Of a stretch of 64,000 bases of DNA, positions 54,646 through 62,759 are shown in pieces. Origin of the DNA: Candidatus Limivivens intestinipullorum (GTDB lineage: Bacteria; Bacillota; Clostridia; Lachnospirales; Lachnospiraceae). The notes below the pieces were generated by a model, which had not been told where the DNA came from, searched no databases, and saw nothing but the letters and a program-made list of their open reading frames with translations. The position numbers and the translations under genes were made by a program. The DNA lies in the NCBI GenBank assembly GCA_018711185.1, contig DVIQ01000114.1, positions 1-64,000 of the forward strand, written 5' to 3'. The first letter of the stretch is position 1. Every line of letters starts with the position of its first letter.

Positions 54646-54861
54646 GATTTTTCGATATCTCTCAATGGACAGTCCGTCTGGGAAGACACATATATATTGC
54701 ACAGGAGCTGGCACAATTTAGCGAACAAAGTCCTCGGATTCGGAGACATGGAAAGAAACGCCGTGAATGGACAGAATTCATTTTCTTTATTATACTATAG
54801 GAGACAAGTGAACTCAAGGGACAAAATGAGAAGAAAGTATGGCACAAAATTTGGCACATCT
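54646..54861. other. Gene-free stretch, possibly decayed coding DNA
   Basis: No complete reading frame or RNA gene recognised. Short fragments read like protein but stop quickly. Treated as unexplained spacer. Confidence 0.35.
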
Positions 54862-55283
54862 TGAAATAAGGGATTTTATACATTACACTTGGTAAATGGA
54901 AAGCAATGTATCTGACCGGTATTTCCCGCGGGACTGTCCATCCCAAAGGCAGGCGGCAGAAAATGATAAATGTGTGAGTATGAAATACAAAGTTTTGAAA
55001 TGGTAATACAGGTTGTCTTTTTTTTTGTACAGAGTTGTGGCTGCCGCCTGAGCGGCAGGGGTTCCGGCCTGCGGCTGTACGCATGCCGGGAGGGACGCTG
55101 GTATTCCGTGGAGTTTGCGGCATAAAGTTTGTTCCGGTCTTTTCGACCGGCGTACCGGATGGAGCATTGCTTTTACAGCCTGGTAAGCGCCGCGTAAAGC
55201 GGCTCGACGGTTCAGCAAGGGTGAACTGTAGTGTAATTTCACAGAGGATTCGGAAGCGCGGAGTTTTTTGCTCCGCGCTTTTT
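54862..55283 (+). ncRNA. Candidate structured non-coding RNA
   Basis: Promoter-like TTGAAA (54862-54867), 17-bp spacer, TACACT; then gene-free DNA with many hairpins: GCCGC-ctga-GCGGC, ATGCCG...CGGCAT, CCGGTC-tttt-c-GACCGG, GCCGC-gtaaa-GCGGC and a GGTTCAGC palindrome; ending in the intrinsic terminator at 55255-55283. No match to tmRNA, RNase P, 6S or SRP RNA landmarks was seen. Transcript length would be about 390 nt. Confidence 0.4.
55255..55283 (+). terminator. Intrinsic terminator with no upstream gene
   Basis: AGCGCGGAG-ttttttg-CTCCGCGCT followed by TTTTATT: a textbook stem and T-run. The nearest upstream plus-strand gene ends more than 2 kb away, so it must serve a transcript made inside 54.5-55.25 kb. 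Confidence 0.85.
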
Positions 55284-55326
55284 ATTCCCGCGAGCAGCCA
55301 GCTAAGCGGACATCCTCGTGTAACTG

Positions 55327-55355
55327 TTTTCACACTTCCGAAAATGTGGTAGAAT
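55327..55355 (+). promoter_or_regulatory. Candidate promoter of the small protein-sdaAB-sdaAA operon
   Basis: TTTTCA (55327-55332), 17-bp spacer, TAGAAT (55350-55355), 48 bp before the ATG of the 78-residue protein. Confidence 0.6.
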
Positions 55356-55402
55356 AGAAAAAACAATACTGCAGAAACTTTTGGGGAGCAAAGAGGATAT
55401 CT

Positions 55403-55639
55403 ATGAAAAATAAGAAAATGGCCGAGACCATTCTGGCAGTGGCGATTCCGGCGCTGATTTTTATTTTGCTGGCCGTGATCGCGCTGGCGGCATGGCAGCC
55501 CCATAACGGGACCGGCATTCCTGTGACCCCGACTGCGGAGACAGTCCGGGAGACGGAAGAGACACAGGGCAGCCGGCCGGAAGTAAATCCGGTGCTGGTA
55601 ATTGAAACCCAGGGGCAGGAAAGCGAGACAGGAGAGTGA
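55403..55639 (+). CDS. Small single-span membrane protein
   Basis: A 78-residue hypothetical: a basic N terminus (MKNKKMAE), one hydrophobic span (about 9-30, ILAVAIPALIFILLAVIALA) and a Thr/Glu-rich outer tail. Not recognised. It is 4 bp ahead of sdaAB and preceded by its own promoter, so probably translated; AGAGGA is a modest ribosome-binding site. Confidence 0.6.
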   Translation: MKNKKMAETILAVAIPALIFILLAVIALAAWQPHNGTGIPVTPTAETVRETEETQGSRPEVNPVLVIETQGQESETGE

Positions 55640-55643
55640 TAGG

Positions 55644-56312
55644 ATGAATATTTTTGAGATTTTGGGACCGGTAATGGTAGGTCCGTCCAGCTCCCATACG
55701 GCGGGAGCGGTGCGCATTGGCCTTATGACGAGAAAGCTGCTTGCGGAGCGTCCGGTGAAGGCTTCCATTGGCATGTATGGTTCTTTCGACGCCACAGGGC
55801 GGGGGCATGGAACAGACCGCGCGCTGGTAGCCGGGCTTCTGGGAATGCATCCGGATGATATGCGGATTCCGGAAAGCTTTGCCTATGCCCGGGAAGCCGG
55901 ACTGACCTTTTCCTTTGAAACCGTCCAGCTTCGGGAGGCCCATCCCAACTCGGTGGTGATCGAAGCAGTTGGAGAGAATGGCCGTGATCTGACCGTTCAG
56001 GCGTCCTCCCTGGGCGGCGGGCGCATCATGGTCAATAAGCTGGACGGCATCGACGTAAATTGTACCTGCGAGATGCCTACGCTGATTGTCCACAATATGG
56101 ACCAGCCGGGCCATGTGGCGGAGGTTACCTCCATGCTTTCCCATAAATCGGTGAATATCGCGAATATGTCCCTTTACCGGGACAAGCGGGGCGGCCGCGC
56201 CGTTATGGTGGTGGAGACAGATCAGCCGATACCAAAGGAAGCCCTGAAATGGCTGGAGCATCTGGAGGGTATTCTCAAGGTAACTTACATTAATGTGGAA
56301 GGAGAAATCTAG
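55644..56312 (+). CDS. sdaAB: L-serine dehydratase, Fe-S dependent, beta subunit
   Basis: A 222-residue subunit of the two-part enzyme that converts L-serine to pyruvate and ammonia. It starts MNIFEILGPVMVGPSSSHTAGAVRIG and ends with an ACT-like regulatory region (TLIVHNMDQPGHVAEVTSML). ATG 55644 is preferred to an upstream extension that overlaps the small protein. Confidence 0.95.
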   Translation: MNIFEILGPVMVGPSSSHTAGAVRIGLMTRKLLAERPVKASIGMYGSFDATGRGHGTDRALVAGLLGMHPDDMRIPESFAYAREAGLTFSFETVQLREAHPNSVVIEAVGENGRDLTVQASSLGGGRIMVNKLDGIDVNCTCEMPTLIVHNMDQPGHVAEVTSMLSHKSVNIANMSLYRDKRGGRAVMVVETDQPIPKEALKWLEHLEGILKVTYINVEGEI

Positions 56313-56314
56313 CC

Positions 56315-57187
56315 GTGGCATTTGGAAGTTTAAAGGAAATTTTGGAAACATGCCGGGAAAACGACACCCCGTTCTGGGAAACCGTGCTTTCCGATGATAT
56401 GAATGAAAGGAACGTTTCCAGAGAGGAATCTTTTCAGCAAATGAAGAGCCTTTGGCATGCCATGAAAGAGGCGGCCGCGGGCTACGATGGAAGCATCCGT
56501 TCGAACAGCGGATTTGTGGGCGGCGCCGGACGGCAAATGGAAGAATATCTGGCCAAAGGAGATACCCTTTGCGGTCCCTTTGTAGGAAAGGTAATCGCCG
56601 GCGCCCTTGAGATGGGCGAGTCCAACGCGTGCATGCGGCGGATTGTGGCAGCGCCCACGGCTGGGGCCTGCGGCGTCCTTCCTGCCGTCCTGGTGCCTTA
56701 CGCAAAGGAAAGGGAAACGGAAGAAGAGAAAATTCTGGAGGCCCTGTACACCGCGGCGGGAATCGGCCAGGTAATCGCCCTCAGGGCCAGCATCGCGGGA
56801 GCCTCCGGCGGCTGTCAGGCGGAAATCGGCACAGCCAGCGCCATGGCTGCCGGCGCGATGGTCCATCTCCAGGGCGGAGACGGGGAACAGATAACCCACG
56901 CCGCTGCCATGGCCCTGAAAAATCTGATGGGACTGGTCTGCGACCCGGTGGCCGGCCTTGTGGAAATCCCCTGCGTTAAAAGAAATGTGGCCGGCGCAGT
57001 GATTGCGCTGTCCGCCGCGGACATGGCCCTTGCCGGCATCAAAAGCAGAATTTCTCCGGATCAGGTGATTGACGCCATGAAGGAAGTCGGCGACCTGATG
57101 GATGAAAGCCTCAAAGAAACCGGAAGAGGCGGGCTCGCAGGCACGAGAGAGGGGAAGGAGCTGGCGGAGGCGCTGGGTAAAGGATGA
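56315..57187 (+). CDS. sdaAA: L-serine dehydratase, Fe-S dependent, alpha subunit
   Basis: A 290-residue catalytic subunit with the 4Fe-4S cysteines in APTAGACGVLPAVL, AGASGGCQAEIGTASAMAAG and GLVCDPVAGLVEIPC. GTG start with AAGGAG upstream, 2 bp after sdaAB. The pair supports amino-acid fermentation in an anaerobe. Confidence 0.95.
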   Translation: MAFGSLKEILETCRENDTPFWETVLSDDMNERNVSREESFQQMKSLWHAMKEAAAGYDGSIRSNSGFVGGAGRQMEEYLAKGDTLCGPFVGKVIAGALEMGESNACMRRIVAAPTAGACGVLPAVLVPYAKERETEEEKILEALYTAAGIGQVIALRASIAGASGGCQAEIGTASAMAAGAMVHLQGGDGEQITHAAAMALKNLMGLVCDPVAGLVEIPCVKRNVAGAVIALSAADMALAGIKSRISPDQVIDAMKEVGDLMDESLKETGRGGLAGTREGKELAEALGKG

Positions 57188-57210
57188 GGCGCGTCCGGTT
57201 TTGATGAGAA

Positions 57211-57543
57211 TTAAGCCTCGTCATCGCTGTCAGTCAGGGATTTCAAATAGTCGAGGATCAGACTGCGCTGGCTGGGGTCGAACTGGCGAAACATGTCCAG
57301 AAGCCGAAGCTCCTCATTGGTGAACCGGCTTGGACTGTCCGCCTTGCGGGATGCGCTTTGACAGAAAATATAGTCGATGCTGGCGTTCAGCTTCTGAGCC
57401 AGCTTTACAAGGATTTCCGGCGGAGGGTCCTGGATACCTGCTTCATAGGCGCGGATTGTTTCCTGAGAGACACCGATCTGTTCGCTGAGAGCGTCCAGTG
57501 TGAGATTTTGTTCTCTTCGAAGCTCCTGAATGCGGTTTTTCAT
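57211..57543 (-). CDS. Small XRE-family regulator
   Basis: A 110-residue protein: helix-turn-helix at about 1-55 (MKNRIQELRREQNLTLDALSEQIGVSQETIRAYEAG) and a short C-terminal part (RLLDMFRQFDPSQRSLILDYL). ATG 57543 is chosen; the longer frame runs back through the tRNA terminators and is rejected. Targets unknown. Confidence 0.88.
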   Translation of the reverse strand: MKNRIQELRREQNLTLDALSEQIGVSQETIRAYEAGIQDPPPEILVKLAQKLNASIDYIFCQSASRKADSPSRFTNEELRLLDMFRQFDPSQRSLILDYLKSLTDSDDEA

Positions 57544-57634
57544 GAGAGAATCGATTCCTTTCGTTTGAAATGCTGTATTTAGTTTACCATGTATTTTTCG
57601 TTCCGACAACCGCAGATTCGGGAAGCGAAAACCC

Positions 57635-57660
57635 AAAAAACCGCCCGGAAACGGGCGGTG
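57635..57660 (-). terminator. Second terminator downstream of tRNA-Thr
   Basis: Minus strand: ACCGCCCG-tttc-CGGGCGGT followed by TTTTT. Sits in tandem behind the first tRNA terminator and upstream of the small XRE gene. Confidence 0.8.
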
Positions 57661-57680
57661 AAAAGTATACCTGAAAATGA

Positions 57681-57708
57681 AAAAAGTCCCGAATCTACGG
57701 GACTTTTT
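57681..57708 (-). terminator. Terminator of tRNA-Thr
   Basis: AAAAAGTCCCG and CGGGACTTTTT flank a short loop, symmetric on both strands; read on the minus strand it follows the tRNA after a few bases. Confidence 0.8.
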
Positions 57709-57713
57709 GAAAA

Positions 57714-57786
57714 AGCTGCTGACGGGAATCGGACCCGTGACCTCCGCACTACCAATGCGACGCTCTACCGACTGAGCCACAGCAGC
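57714..57786 (-). tRNA. tRNA-Thr (anticodon GGT)
   Basis: The minus strand folds as a cloverleaf: acceptor GCTGCTG/CAGCAGC, D-arm GCTCAGTCGGTAGAGC, anticodon stem TCGCA/TGCGG around TTGGTAG (anticodon GGT, reads ACC/ACU), T-arm ACGGGTCCGATTCCCGT. The 3' CCA is not encoded. Confidence 0.95.
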
Positions 57787-57919
57787 CTGGCGATTTGTGT
57801 TTTCACACTGTTTCGCTCTGTCCTATACTTTAGCATAAGAGCAGGGATATGTCAACACGTTTTTTAAAATTGCACACAAAAGCAACTTATCTGCAATTTA
57901 TCTGAAAATTTCTATGAGG

Positions 57920-57948
57920 TTGCAAAGAAAAACGATTTTGGCTATAAT
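57920..57948 (+). promoter_or_regulatory. Promoter of mgsA
   Basis: TTGCAA (57920-57925), 17-bp spacer, TATAAT (57943-57948). One mismatch cluster only in the -35; leader about 90 nt. Confidence 0.85.
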
Positions 57949-58046
57949 GATTTTATACGGGATTGGGACAAAACGGTAACGATTCGGATCTTCTGAATCG
58001 CTGCTGAAAATTTATGACGGCGTTTATGCCCGGAAAGGAAAAGAAC

Positions 58047-58517
58047 ATGGCGGACAAATATGTGGATTTTGTAATTGGAAAACAGAAAAACATTGCTTTG
58101 ATTGCCCATGATGGGAAGAAGGCGGAGATGATCGACTGGTGCGACGAGCATAAGGAGATTCTGGCGCAGCATTTCCTGTGCGGAACGGGGACTACGGCGC
58201 GGATGATTACCGAGCGGACAGGACTTCCGGTGAAGGGGTACAACAGCGGCCCCCTGGGAGGTGACCAGCAGATCGGAGCAAAGGTAGTTGAGGGCGTGAT
58301 CGACTTTATCATCTTTTTCTCTGATCCGCTGGCGGCCCAGCCCCACGATCCGGATGTGAAGGCGCTGCTTCGAATTGCCCAGGTGTACGATATTCCTATG
58401 GCGAATAACCGGGCTACGGCGGATTTCCTGATCCATTCGTCCCTGATGAATCAGGAATACACCCATAAGGTTTTGAACTTCCGCGCGCACATCGCGGAGC
58501 GGGCGAAGACGCTGTAG
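58047..58517 (+). CDS. mgsA: Methylglyoxal synthase
   Basis: A 156-residue enzyme converting DHAP to methylglyoxal and phosphate, a relief path when sugar phosphates build up. Signatures: NIALIAHDGKK, LCGTGTTARMI, SGPLGGDQQIGA (catalytic Asp) and FFSDPLAAQPHDPD. ATG 58047 follows AAAGGAAAAG; an 11-codon extension is possible. Confidence 0.95.
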   Translation: MADKYVDFVIGKQKNIALIAHDGKKAEMIDWCDEHKEILAQHFLCGTGTTARMITERTGLPVKGYNSGPLGGDQQIGAKVVEGVIDFIIFFSDPLAAQPHDPDVKALLRIAQVYDIPMANNRATADFLIHSSLMNQEYTHKVLNFRAHIAERAKTL

Positions 58518-58541
58518 CGGCCTCGCCGGGAAAAGGCAGAG

Positions 58542-58751
58542 TCAGTCGCCGCGGGTCTGGCTGCGCGGTTTGCGAACCGCAGCCGGGGGATTTACGGGGT
58601 ACAGAGCCTGATAGGCTTCTAACTGGGCTTCGTCGGTGATGCCGGCTGGGATCAGTCCGGTGAAGTCTGTGGCGGAACAGGCAGTTCCCAGATAGTCATA
58701 GCGATCAACGTCAGAGACTGTTCTGGCGTTGTTTTTTGCTTTCTTTTCCAT
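58542..58751 (-). CDS. Small conserved-looking hypothetical protein, 69 residues
   Basis: Starts MEKKAKNNARTVSDVDRYDY with a strong AAGGAGG site 7 bp upstream, which supports translation. Middle part GTACSATDFTGLIPAGITDEAQLEAY, basic tail. No recognised domain; the length and lone cysteine give no function. Confidence 0.65.
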   Translation of the reverse strand: MEKKAKNNARTVSDVDRYDYLGTACSATDFTGLIPAGITDEAQLEAYQALYPVNPPAAVRKPRSQTRGD

Positions 58752-58774
58752 AAAAAACCTCCTTATGAAAAATG

Positions 58775-58883
58775 GTCACGATTCACGGCAGCCGCAGACA
58801 CCTGCTGTCTGCGGCGCGTAACAGTTCAGCCCAGGTCTGCGCACATGCTGCTGTTTGCGGGCCGGAAAACTGAGAATCGTGAC
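58775..58883. repeat. 109-bp inverted-repeat element
   Basis: Perfect 10-bp terminal repeats GTCACGATTC/GAATCGTGAC bound a segment with the hairpin GCCGCAGACA-cctgc-TGTCTGCGGC and pieces of the GTTCAGCCC/CTGCGCACATG family. It looks like a composite MITE. No coding frame. Confidence 0.7.
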
Positions 58884-58999
58884 AGAATAGGGCCGTCGGC
58901 CTGATTTAGTCATTGCCTGATTCGGGAAAGACTATGCGGAGAAAAATCTGGGAATTCGGATAAACCGGCGGAATACAGAAAATGCGAAGAGGAGACAAT

Positions 59000-59770
59000 A
59001 TGAATTTAAAAATGCAAATACAATACGATGGCACGCGGTATGATGGCTGGCAGAGGCAGGGAAATACGGCGAACACCATACAAGGGCGGCTGGAAGCGGT
59101 TTTGGAGCGGATTTTCGGAACGTATCTGGAAATTCATGGAGCCGGAAGGACGGACGCGGGCGTCCATGCCGCGGGCCAGGTCGCGAACGTGCATATACCG
59201 GATGAGCTGGCGCGGGTAAAATGGCACGGGGATACGAAGAGTTTTGAAGAAGCGCTTCTGATGGAGATGAACCGGTATCTGCCGGAGGATATTGGGATAA
59301 CGGACATAGAAGCGGCGGCGGAACGGTTCCACAGCAGACTGAACGCGGCGGGGAAGGTTTACTGCTACCGGATCGGCCTGCCGGGAAGAAAAAATGTGTT
59401 TGAGCGGCGGCAGATTTATCCGCTGGATACTGGGCTGGATCCGGAAGTCATGCGCAGGACGGCGGATTACCTGGTGGGAGAGCACGATTTCCGGGGATTT
59501 TGTTCGGGAAGAAATAAGAAAAAGTCCACGGTCCGAAGACTGGACCGCATCGAAATCCGGGAAGCGGATGGGGAATTGAGGATTCTTTACCAGGGAAACG
59601 GATTTTTATACAATATGGTGCGGATTTTAACGGGAACCCTGATTGAAGCCGGACAGGGAAGGCGGAGTCCGGAAAGCGTGCTGGAAATTCTGGAGACGGG
59701 AAAACGGGAGCTGGCCGGCTACACTGTGCCGGCCAGAGGCCTGACGCTTATGCGCGTGCTGTATCATTAA
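59000..59770 (+). CDS. truA: tRNA pseudouridine(38-40) synthase
   Basis: A 256-residue enzyme with IQYDGTRYDGWQRQ, the catalytic Asp in GAGRTDAGVHAAGQ (D52 approx.), and YRIGLP, FRGFCS, FLYNMVRILTGTLIE. ATG 59000 follows GAGGAGAC; a 6-codon longer start is possible. Confidence 0.96.
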   Translation: MNLKMQIQYDGTRYDGWQRQGNTANTIQGRLEAVLERIFGTYLEIHGAGRTDAGVHAAGQVANVHIPDELARVKWHGDTKSFEEALLMEMNRYLPEDIGITDIEAAAERFHSRLNAAGKVYCYRIGLPGRKNVFERRQIYPLDTGLDPEVMRRTADYLVGEHDFRGFCSGRNKKKSTVRRLDRIEIREADGELRILYQGNGFLYNMVRILTGTLIEAGQGRRSPESVLEILETGKRELAGYTVPARGLTLMRVLYH

Positions 59771-59872
59771 ACGCCCAGCGCCGTCAAGCTGCGGGTCTTG
59801 CGCCCAGCGCCGCCAAGCTGCGGGCCTTGCGTCCGGCACCGTCAAGCTGCGGGGCCTTGCGTCCCGCAGCCG
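59771..59872. repeat. Short tandem repeat after truA
   Basis: About 3.5 copies of a 29-30 bp GC-rich unit with core CGTCAAGCTGCGGG (units at 59771, 59800, 59829, 59859). Copies differ at several bases. Lies between convergent truA and the LUD gene. Confidence 0.85.
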
Positions 59873-59917
59873 TTGCCAAACGGACGGCTTTGCATCCCTA
59901 TGCGGCTTGCTGTCATG

Positions 59918-60553
59918 TCAGTATCCCAGAGTTTCTCCGATCAGAATGACTTTAATTCGGCCGGGGGTACGGTTGAAGCGCGTGACGACAGTCTGAGCGC
60001 AGATGCAGTCTTTGGAGGTGCAGTCGGCACAGACGCCGGTGACGCTGCAGGGAGTTTTCAGATTCAATCTGAGGGTATTGGGCGGCGCGGCCTGCTCATG
60101 GATCCTGCTTATGGCTTCCGGAACGTCCCGGACGATCTTGTTCATCCCGACCAGGAGAAGAACGCAGGCGGGCCCGTAGATCAGAGCTGCCACCCGGTTT
60201 CCGTTGCCGTCAATATTCACAAGCTGTCCGTCCTTTGTGACGGCGTTGGAGCTCATGAGAAAGAAATCCGCGCTGAGAGCCTGGTGCATGAGCTGACTGC
60301 GCTCCTGGGGAGAGGAGGCGCTGTCACGGTCAATGACCTCATAATCGCCGTTCTTTACGGCATCCAGCATCCCACATTGGATCAGGGTTTCGGAGCCTCC
60401 CCAGGAAACAGTGGAGCCCGGGGGAATGAAAGAACAGGCCAGGGAGACGGCTTCCGCGCTGGTGGGACAATAATAGCCTTCCATGCCGCGCCGTTCCAGG
60501 TGCTTGATGATCGAAGTCGATTCGGCTTCGTAAAAAGCTTCCATTGGTGTCAT
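59918..60553 (-). CDS. LUD-domain protein (LutC/YkgG-like)
   Basis: A 211-residue protein of the lactate-utilisation (DUF162) family: PPGSTVSWGGSETL, SADFFLMSSNAVTKDGQLVNIDGNGNR. It carries a C-terminal cysteine cluster CADCTSKDC. Some members act with iron-sulfur lactate oxidases; no lutA/B is nearby, so the role is open. AAAGGAGGAA precedes the ATG. Confidence 0.88.
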   Translation of the reverse strand: MTPMEAFYEAESTSIIKHLERRGMEGYYCPTSAEAVSLACSFIPPGSTVSWGGSETLIQCGMLDAVKNGDYEVIDRDSASSPQERSQLMHQALSADFFLMSSNAVTKDGQLVNIDGNGNRVAALIYGPACVLLLVGMNKIVRDVPEAISRIHEQAAPPNTLRLNLKTPCSVTGVCADCTSKDCICAQTVVTRFNRTPGRIKVILIGETLGY

Positions 60554-60637
60554 AAGCAGTTTCCTCCTTTGATACGAGATGATTTGTTGAAAATTTGTTC
60601 ACACTGGCGGCTGCGAACCGCAACGCCGTCTTCCCGG

Positions 60638-60666
60638 TAACCGTTCAGCAGGGCTGAACCGTTACT
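60638..60666. repeat. GTTCAGC palindrome upstream of argS
   Basis: GTAACCGTTCAGC-agg-GCTGAACCGTTAC, an almost perfect member of the dispersed family, between the LUD and argS promoters. Confidence 0.75.
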
Positions 60667-60695
60667 CTTCCCAATAAATTATAGCACATTGTCCA

Positions 60696-60724
60696 TTGAA
60701 AATCATTGGGTAAAAGGATATAAT
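60696..60724 (+). promoter_or_regulatory. Promoter of argS
   Basis: TTGAAA (60696-60701), 17-bp spacer, TATAAT (60719-60724). It lies between two copies of the palindrome; the second is in the transcribed leader. Confidence 0.85.
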
Positions 60725-60736
60725 ATGAAGAATATG

Positions 60737-60765
60737 TAACGGTTCAGCATGGCTGAACGGATACG
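60737..60765. repeat. GTTCAGC palindrome in the argS leader
   Basis: GTAACGGTTCAGC-atg-GCTGAACGGATAC, 13 bp downstream of the -10, so the argS mRNA starts almost at once with this hairpin. Confidence 0.75.
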
Positions 60766-60791
60766 GAACAGTAAAGGAAAGGAACAGAAAC

Positions 60792-62558
60792 ATGAAGAAG
60801 ATTCTTGATTTTATTGCCGACGAAGTCAAAAAGGCTTTTGAAGAAGCGGGATATGACGGAAGCTTTGCGGGAGTGACTTTGTCGAACCGGCCGGATTTGT
60901 GCGAGTATCAGTGCAACGGAGCGCTGGCGGCCGCGAAGACCTATAAGAAAGCGCCCCTGGCGATTGCGGAGGATGTGGTGGCACGGCTTCAGGACAGCCG
61001 TATTCTGGCGGCTGCTGAGGCGGTAAGACCGGGATTTATCAATCTGAAGCTGAACGCGGTGTTTCTCGGAGAGTATTTGCGAAAGATGCAGGCGGATCAG
61101 AGGCTGTCTGTGGAACCGGCGGCGAATCCCAGAAAGATTATTATTGATTACGGCGGCCCGAATGTGGCGAAGCCCCTTCACGTAGGGCATCTGCGCTCCG
61201 CGATTATCGGAGAGAGCATCAAGCGCATGGGAAGATTTATGGGCCATGAGGTCATCGGCGACGTGCATCTTGGCGACTGGGGTCTTCAGATGGGCCTGAT
61301 CATCACGGAGCTGAAGCGGCGTAAGCCGGATTTGCCGTATTTTGATGAGAGTTATACAGGAGAGTATCCAAAGGAGGCGCCCTTTACCATAAGCGAGCTG
61401 GAAGAGATCTATCCGGCGGCCAGCGCCTATTCCAAGGATCATGAGGACTACCGGCAGGAAGCCATGGAGGCCACGTATCTGCTTCAGCACGGACACCGGG
61501 GATATCAGGCGATTCTGCAGCATATTCTGAATGTTTCTGTGACGGATCTGAAAAAGAATTATGAGAAGCTGAACGTGACCTTTGATCTGTGGAAGGGCGA
61601 ATCGGATGCTCAGCCTTATATTCCGGAGATGGTGTCATATTTAAAGGAAAAGGGGTATGCCTATGAGGATCAGGGCGCTCTTGTAGTGGATGTGAAGGAG
61701 GAGACGGACGCCAAGGAGGTTCCGCCCTGCATGATTTTGAAATCCGACGGCGCTTCTCTGTATACGACGACGGATCTGGCCACGATTGTGGAGCGGATGC
61801 GGGACTACCATCCGGACGAGATCCTTTACGTGGTGGACAAGCGCCAGGAAATGCACTTTATTCAGGTGTTCCGCTGTGCCAGAAAGACGGGCCTTGTGGA
61901 GGAGGATACGAAGCTGACGTTTCTGGGCTTCGGCACCATGAACGGGAAGGATGGCAAACCATTCAAGACCAGAGAGGGCGGCGTGATGCGTCTGGAGTAT
62001 CTCCTTCAGGATATCGAGGAGGAGATGTACCATAAAATTATGGACAATCACGCCATCGACCCGGAGGAGGCCAGAAAGACCGCGAAGCTGGTGGGTCTGT
62101 CCGCCATCAAATACGGAGATCTCTCCAACCAGGCGTCCAAGGATTACGTGTTCGATCTGGACCGCTTTACATCCTTTGAGGGGAATACCGGACCCTACAT
62201 TCTGTACACGATTGTGCGGATTAAATCCATTCTGAACAAATACCGGGAAATGGGACAAAATCCGGATGAGGCCGTGATTGGAGCGCCGGCGGGCGAGAGC
62301 GAAAAAACGCTGATGCTGACGCTGTCCAGGTTTAACGCTGCCTGCGAGAATGCCTTTGAGGAGCTGGCGCCTCACAAGATCTGCGCCTTTGTCTATGAGC
62401 TTGCCAATAACTTCAACAGCTTTTACCATGAGACCAGGATATTGAGCGAGGAAAACGAGGCGCAGAGAGCGTCCTGGATCGGTACCCTGAAGCTGACCAG
62501 AGACGTGCTGGAGAAGAGCATTGACCTGCTTGGATTCTCAGCTCCGGAGCGTATGTAA
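60792..62558 (+). CDS. argS: Arginyl-tRNA synthetase
   Basis: A 588-residue class I synthetase: N-terminal Arg-specific domain, HIGH-like motif in PLHVGHLRSAIIG (about 128), GDVHLGDWGLQMG, FLGFGTMNGKDGKPFKTREGG (replacing KMSKS, as usual in this family), and a DALR-type anticodon domain at the C terminus. AAAGGAACAG precedes the ATG. Confidence 0.96.
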   Translation: MKKILDFIADEVKKAFEEAGYDGSFAGVTLSNRPDLCEYQCNGALAAAKTYKKAPLAIAEDVVARLQDSRILAAAEAVRPGFINLKLNAVFLGEYLRKMQADQRLSVEPAANPRKIIIDYGGPNVAKPLHVGHLRSAIIGESIKRMGRFMGHEVIGDVHLGDWGLQMGLIITELKRRKPDLPYFDESYTGEYPKEAPFTISELEEIYPAASAYSKDHEDYRQEAMEATYLLQHGHRGYQAILQHILNVSVTDLKKNYEKLNVTFDLWKGESDAQPYIPEMVSYLKEKGYAYEDQGALVVDVKEETDAKEVPPCMILKSDGASLYTTTDLATIVERMRDYHPDEILYVVDKRQEMHFIQVFRCARKTGLVEEDTKLTFLGFGTMNGKDGKPFKTREGGVMRLEYLLQDIEEEMYHKIMDNHAIDPEEARKTAKLVGLSAIKYGDLSNQASKDYVFDLDRFTSFEGNTGPYILYTIVRIKSILNKYREMGQNPDEAVIGAPAGESEKTLMLTLSRFNAACENAFEELAPHKICAFVYELANNFNSFYHETRILSEENEAQRASWIGTLKLTRDVLEKSIDLLGFSAPERM

Positions 62559-62608
62559 GCAAGGAAAGCGTTTCCGTCATATTTCACCGGCTTACCGCAT
62601 AGAATATA

Positions 62609-62639
62609 GGGAGTGTCTGCTGTCAGGCGCTCCCTTTTT
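62609..62639 (+). terminator. Terminator of argS
   Basis: GGGAGTGTCTG-ctgt-CAGGCGCTCCC with two G-U pairs, followed by TTTTT. Confidence 0.85.
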
Positions 62640-62759
62640 CGATTCCGCGGGATGGAGGAGCTTCGCGTATATTTCGCGGCGCTTATGCTGTACAGCTCCG
62701 ACAGGAAGTGTCCTGCAAGGAGAGAAGAAGGAAAAACTTGCAGGAGGTATCGGGGGATT

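Noticed and set aside
54862-55283. tmRNA or RNase P RNA
   Set aside because: The length was suggestive, but neither the tmRNA ends and tag frame nor the conserved RNase P core was found.
55035-55352. 105-residue plus-strand reading frame
   Set aside because: It runs through several hairpins and the intrinsic terminator, lacks a ribosome-binding site and resembles no protein.
59771-59872. Possible CRISPR array
   Set aside because: Units are directly adjacent with no unique spacers, and no cas genes are present.
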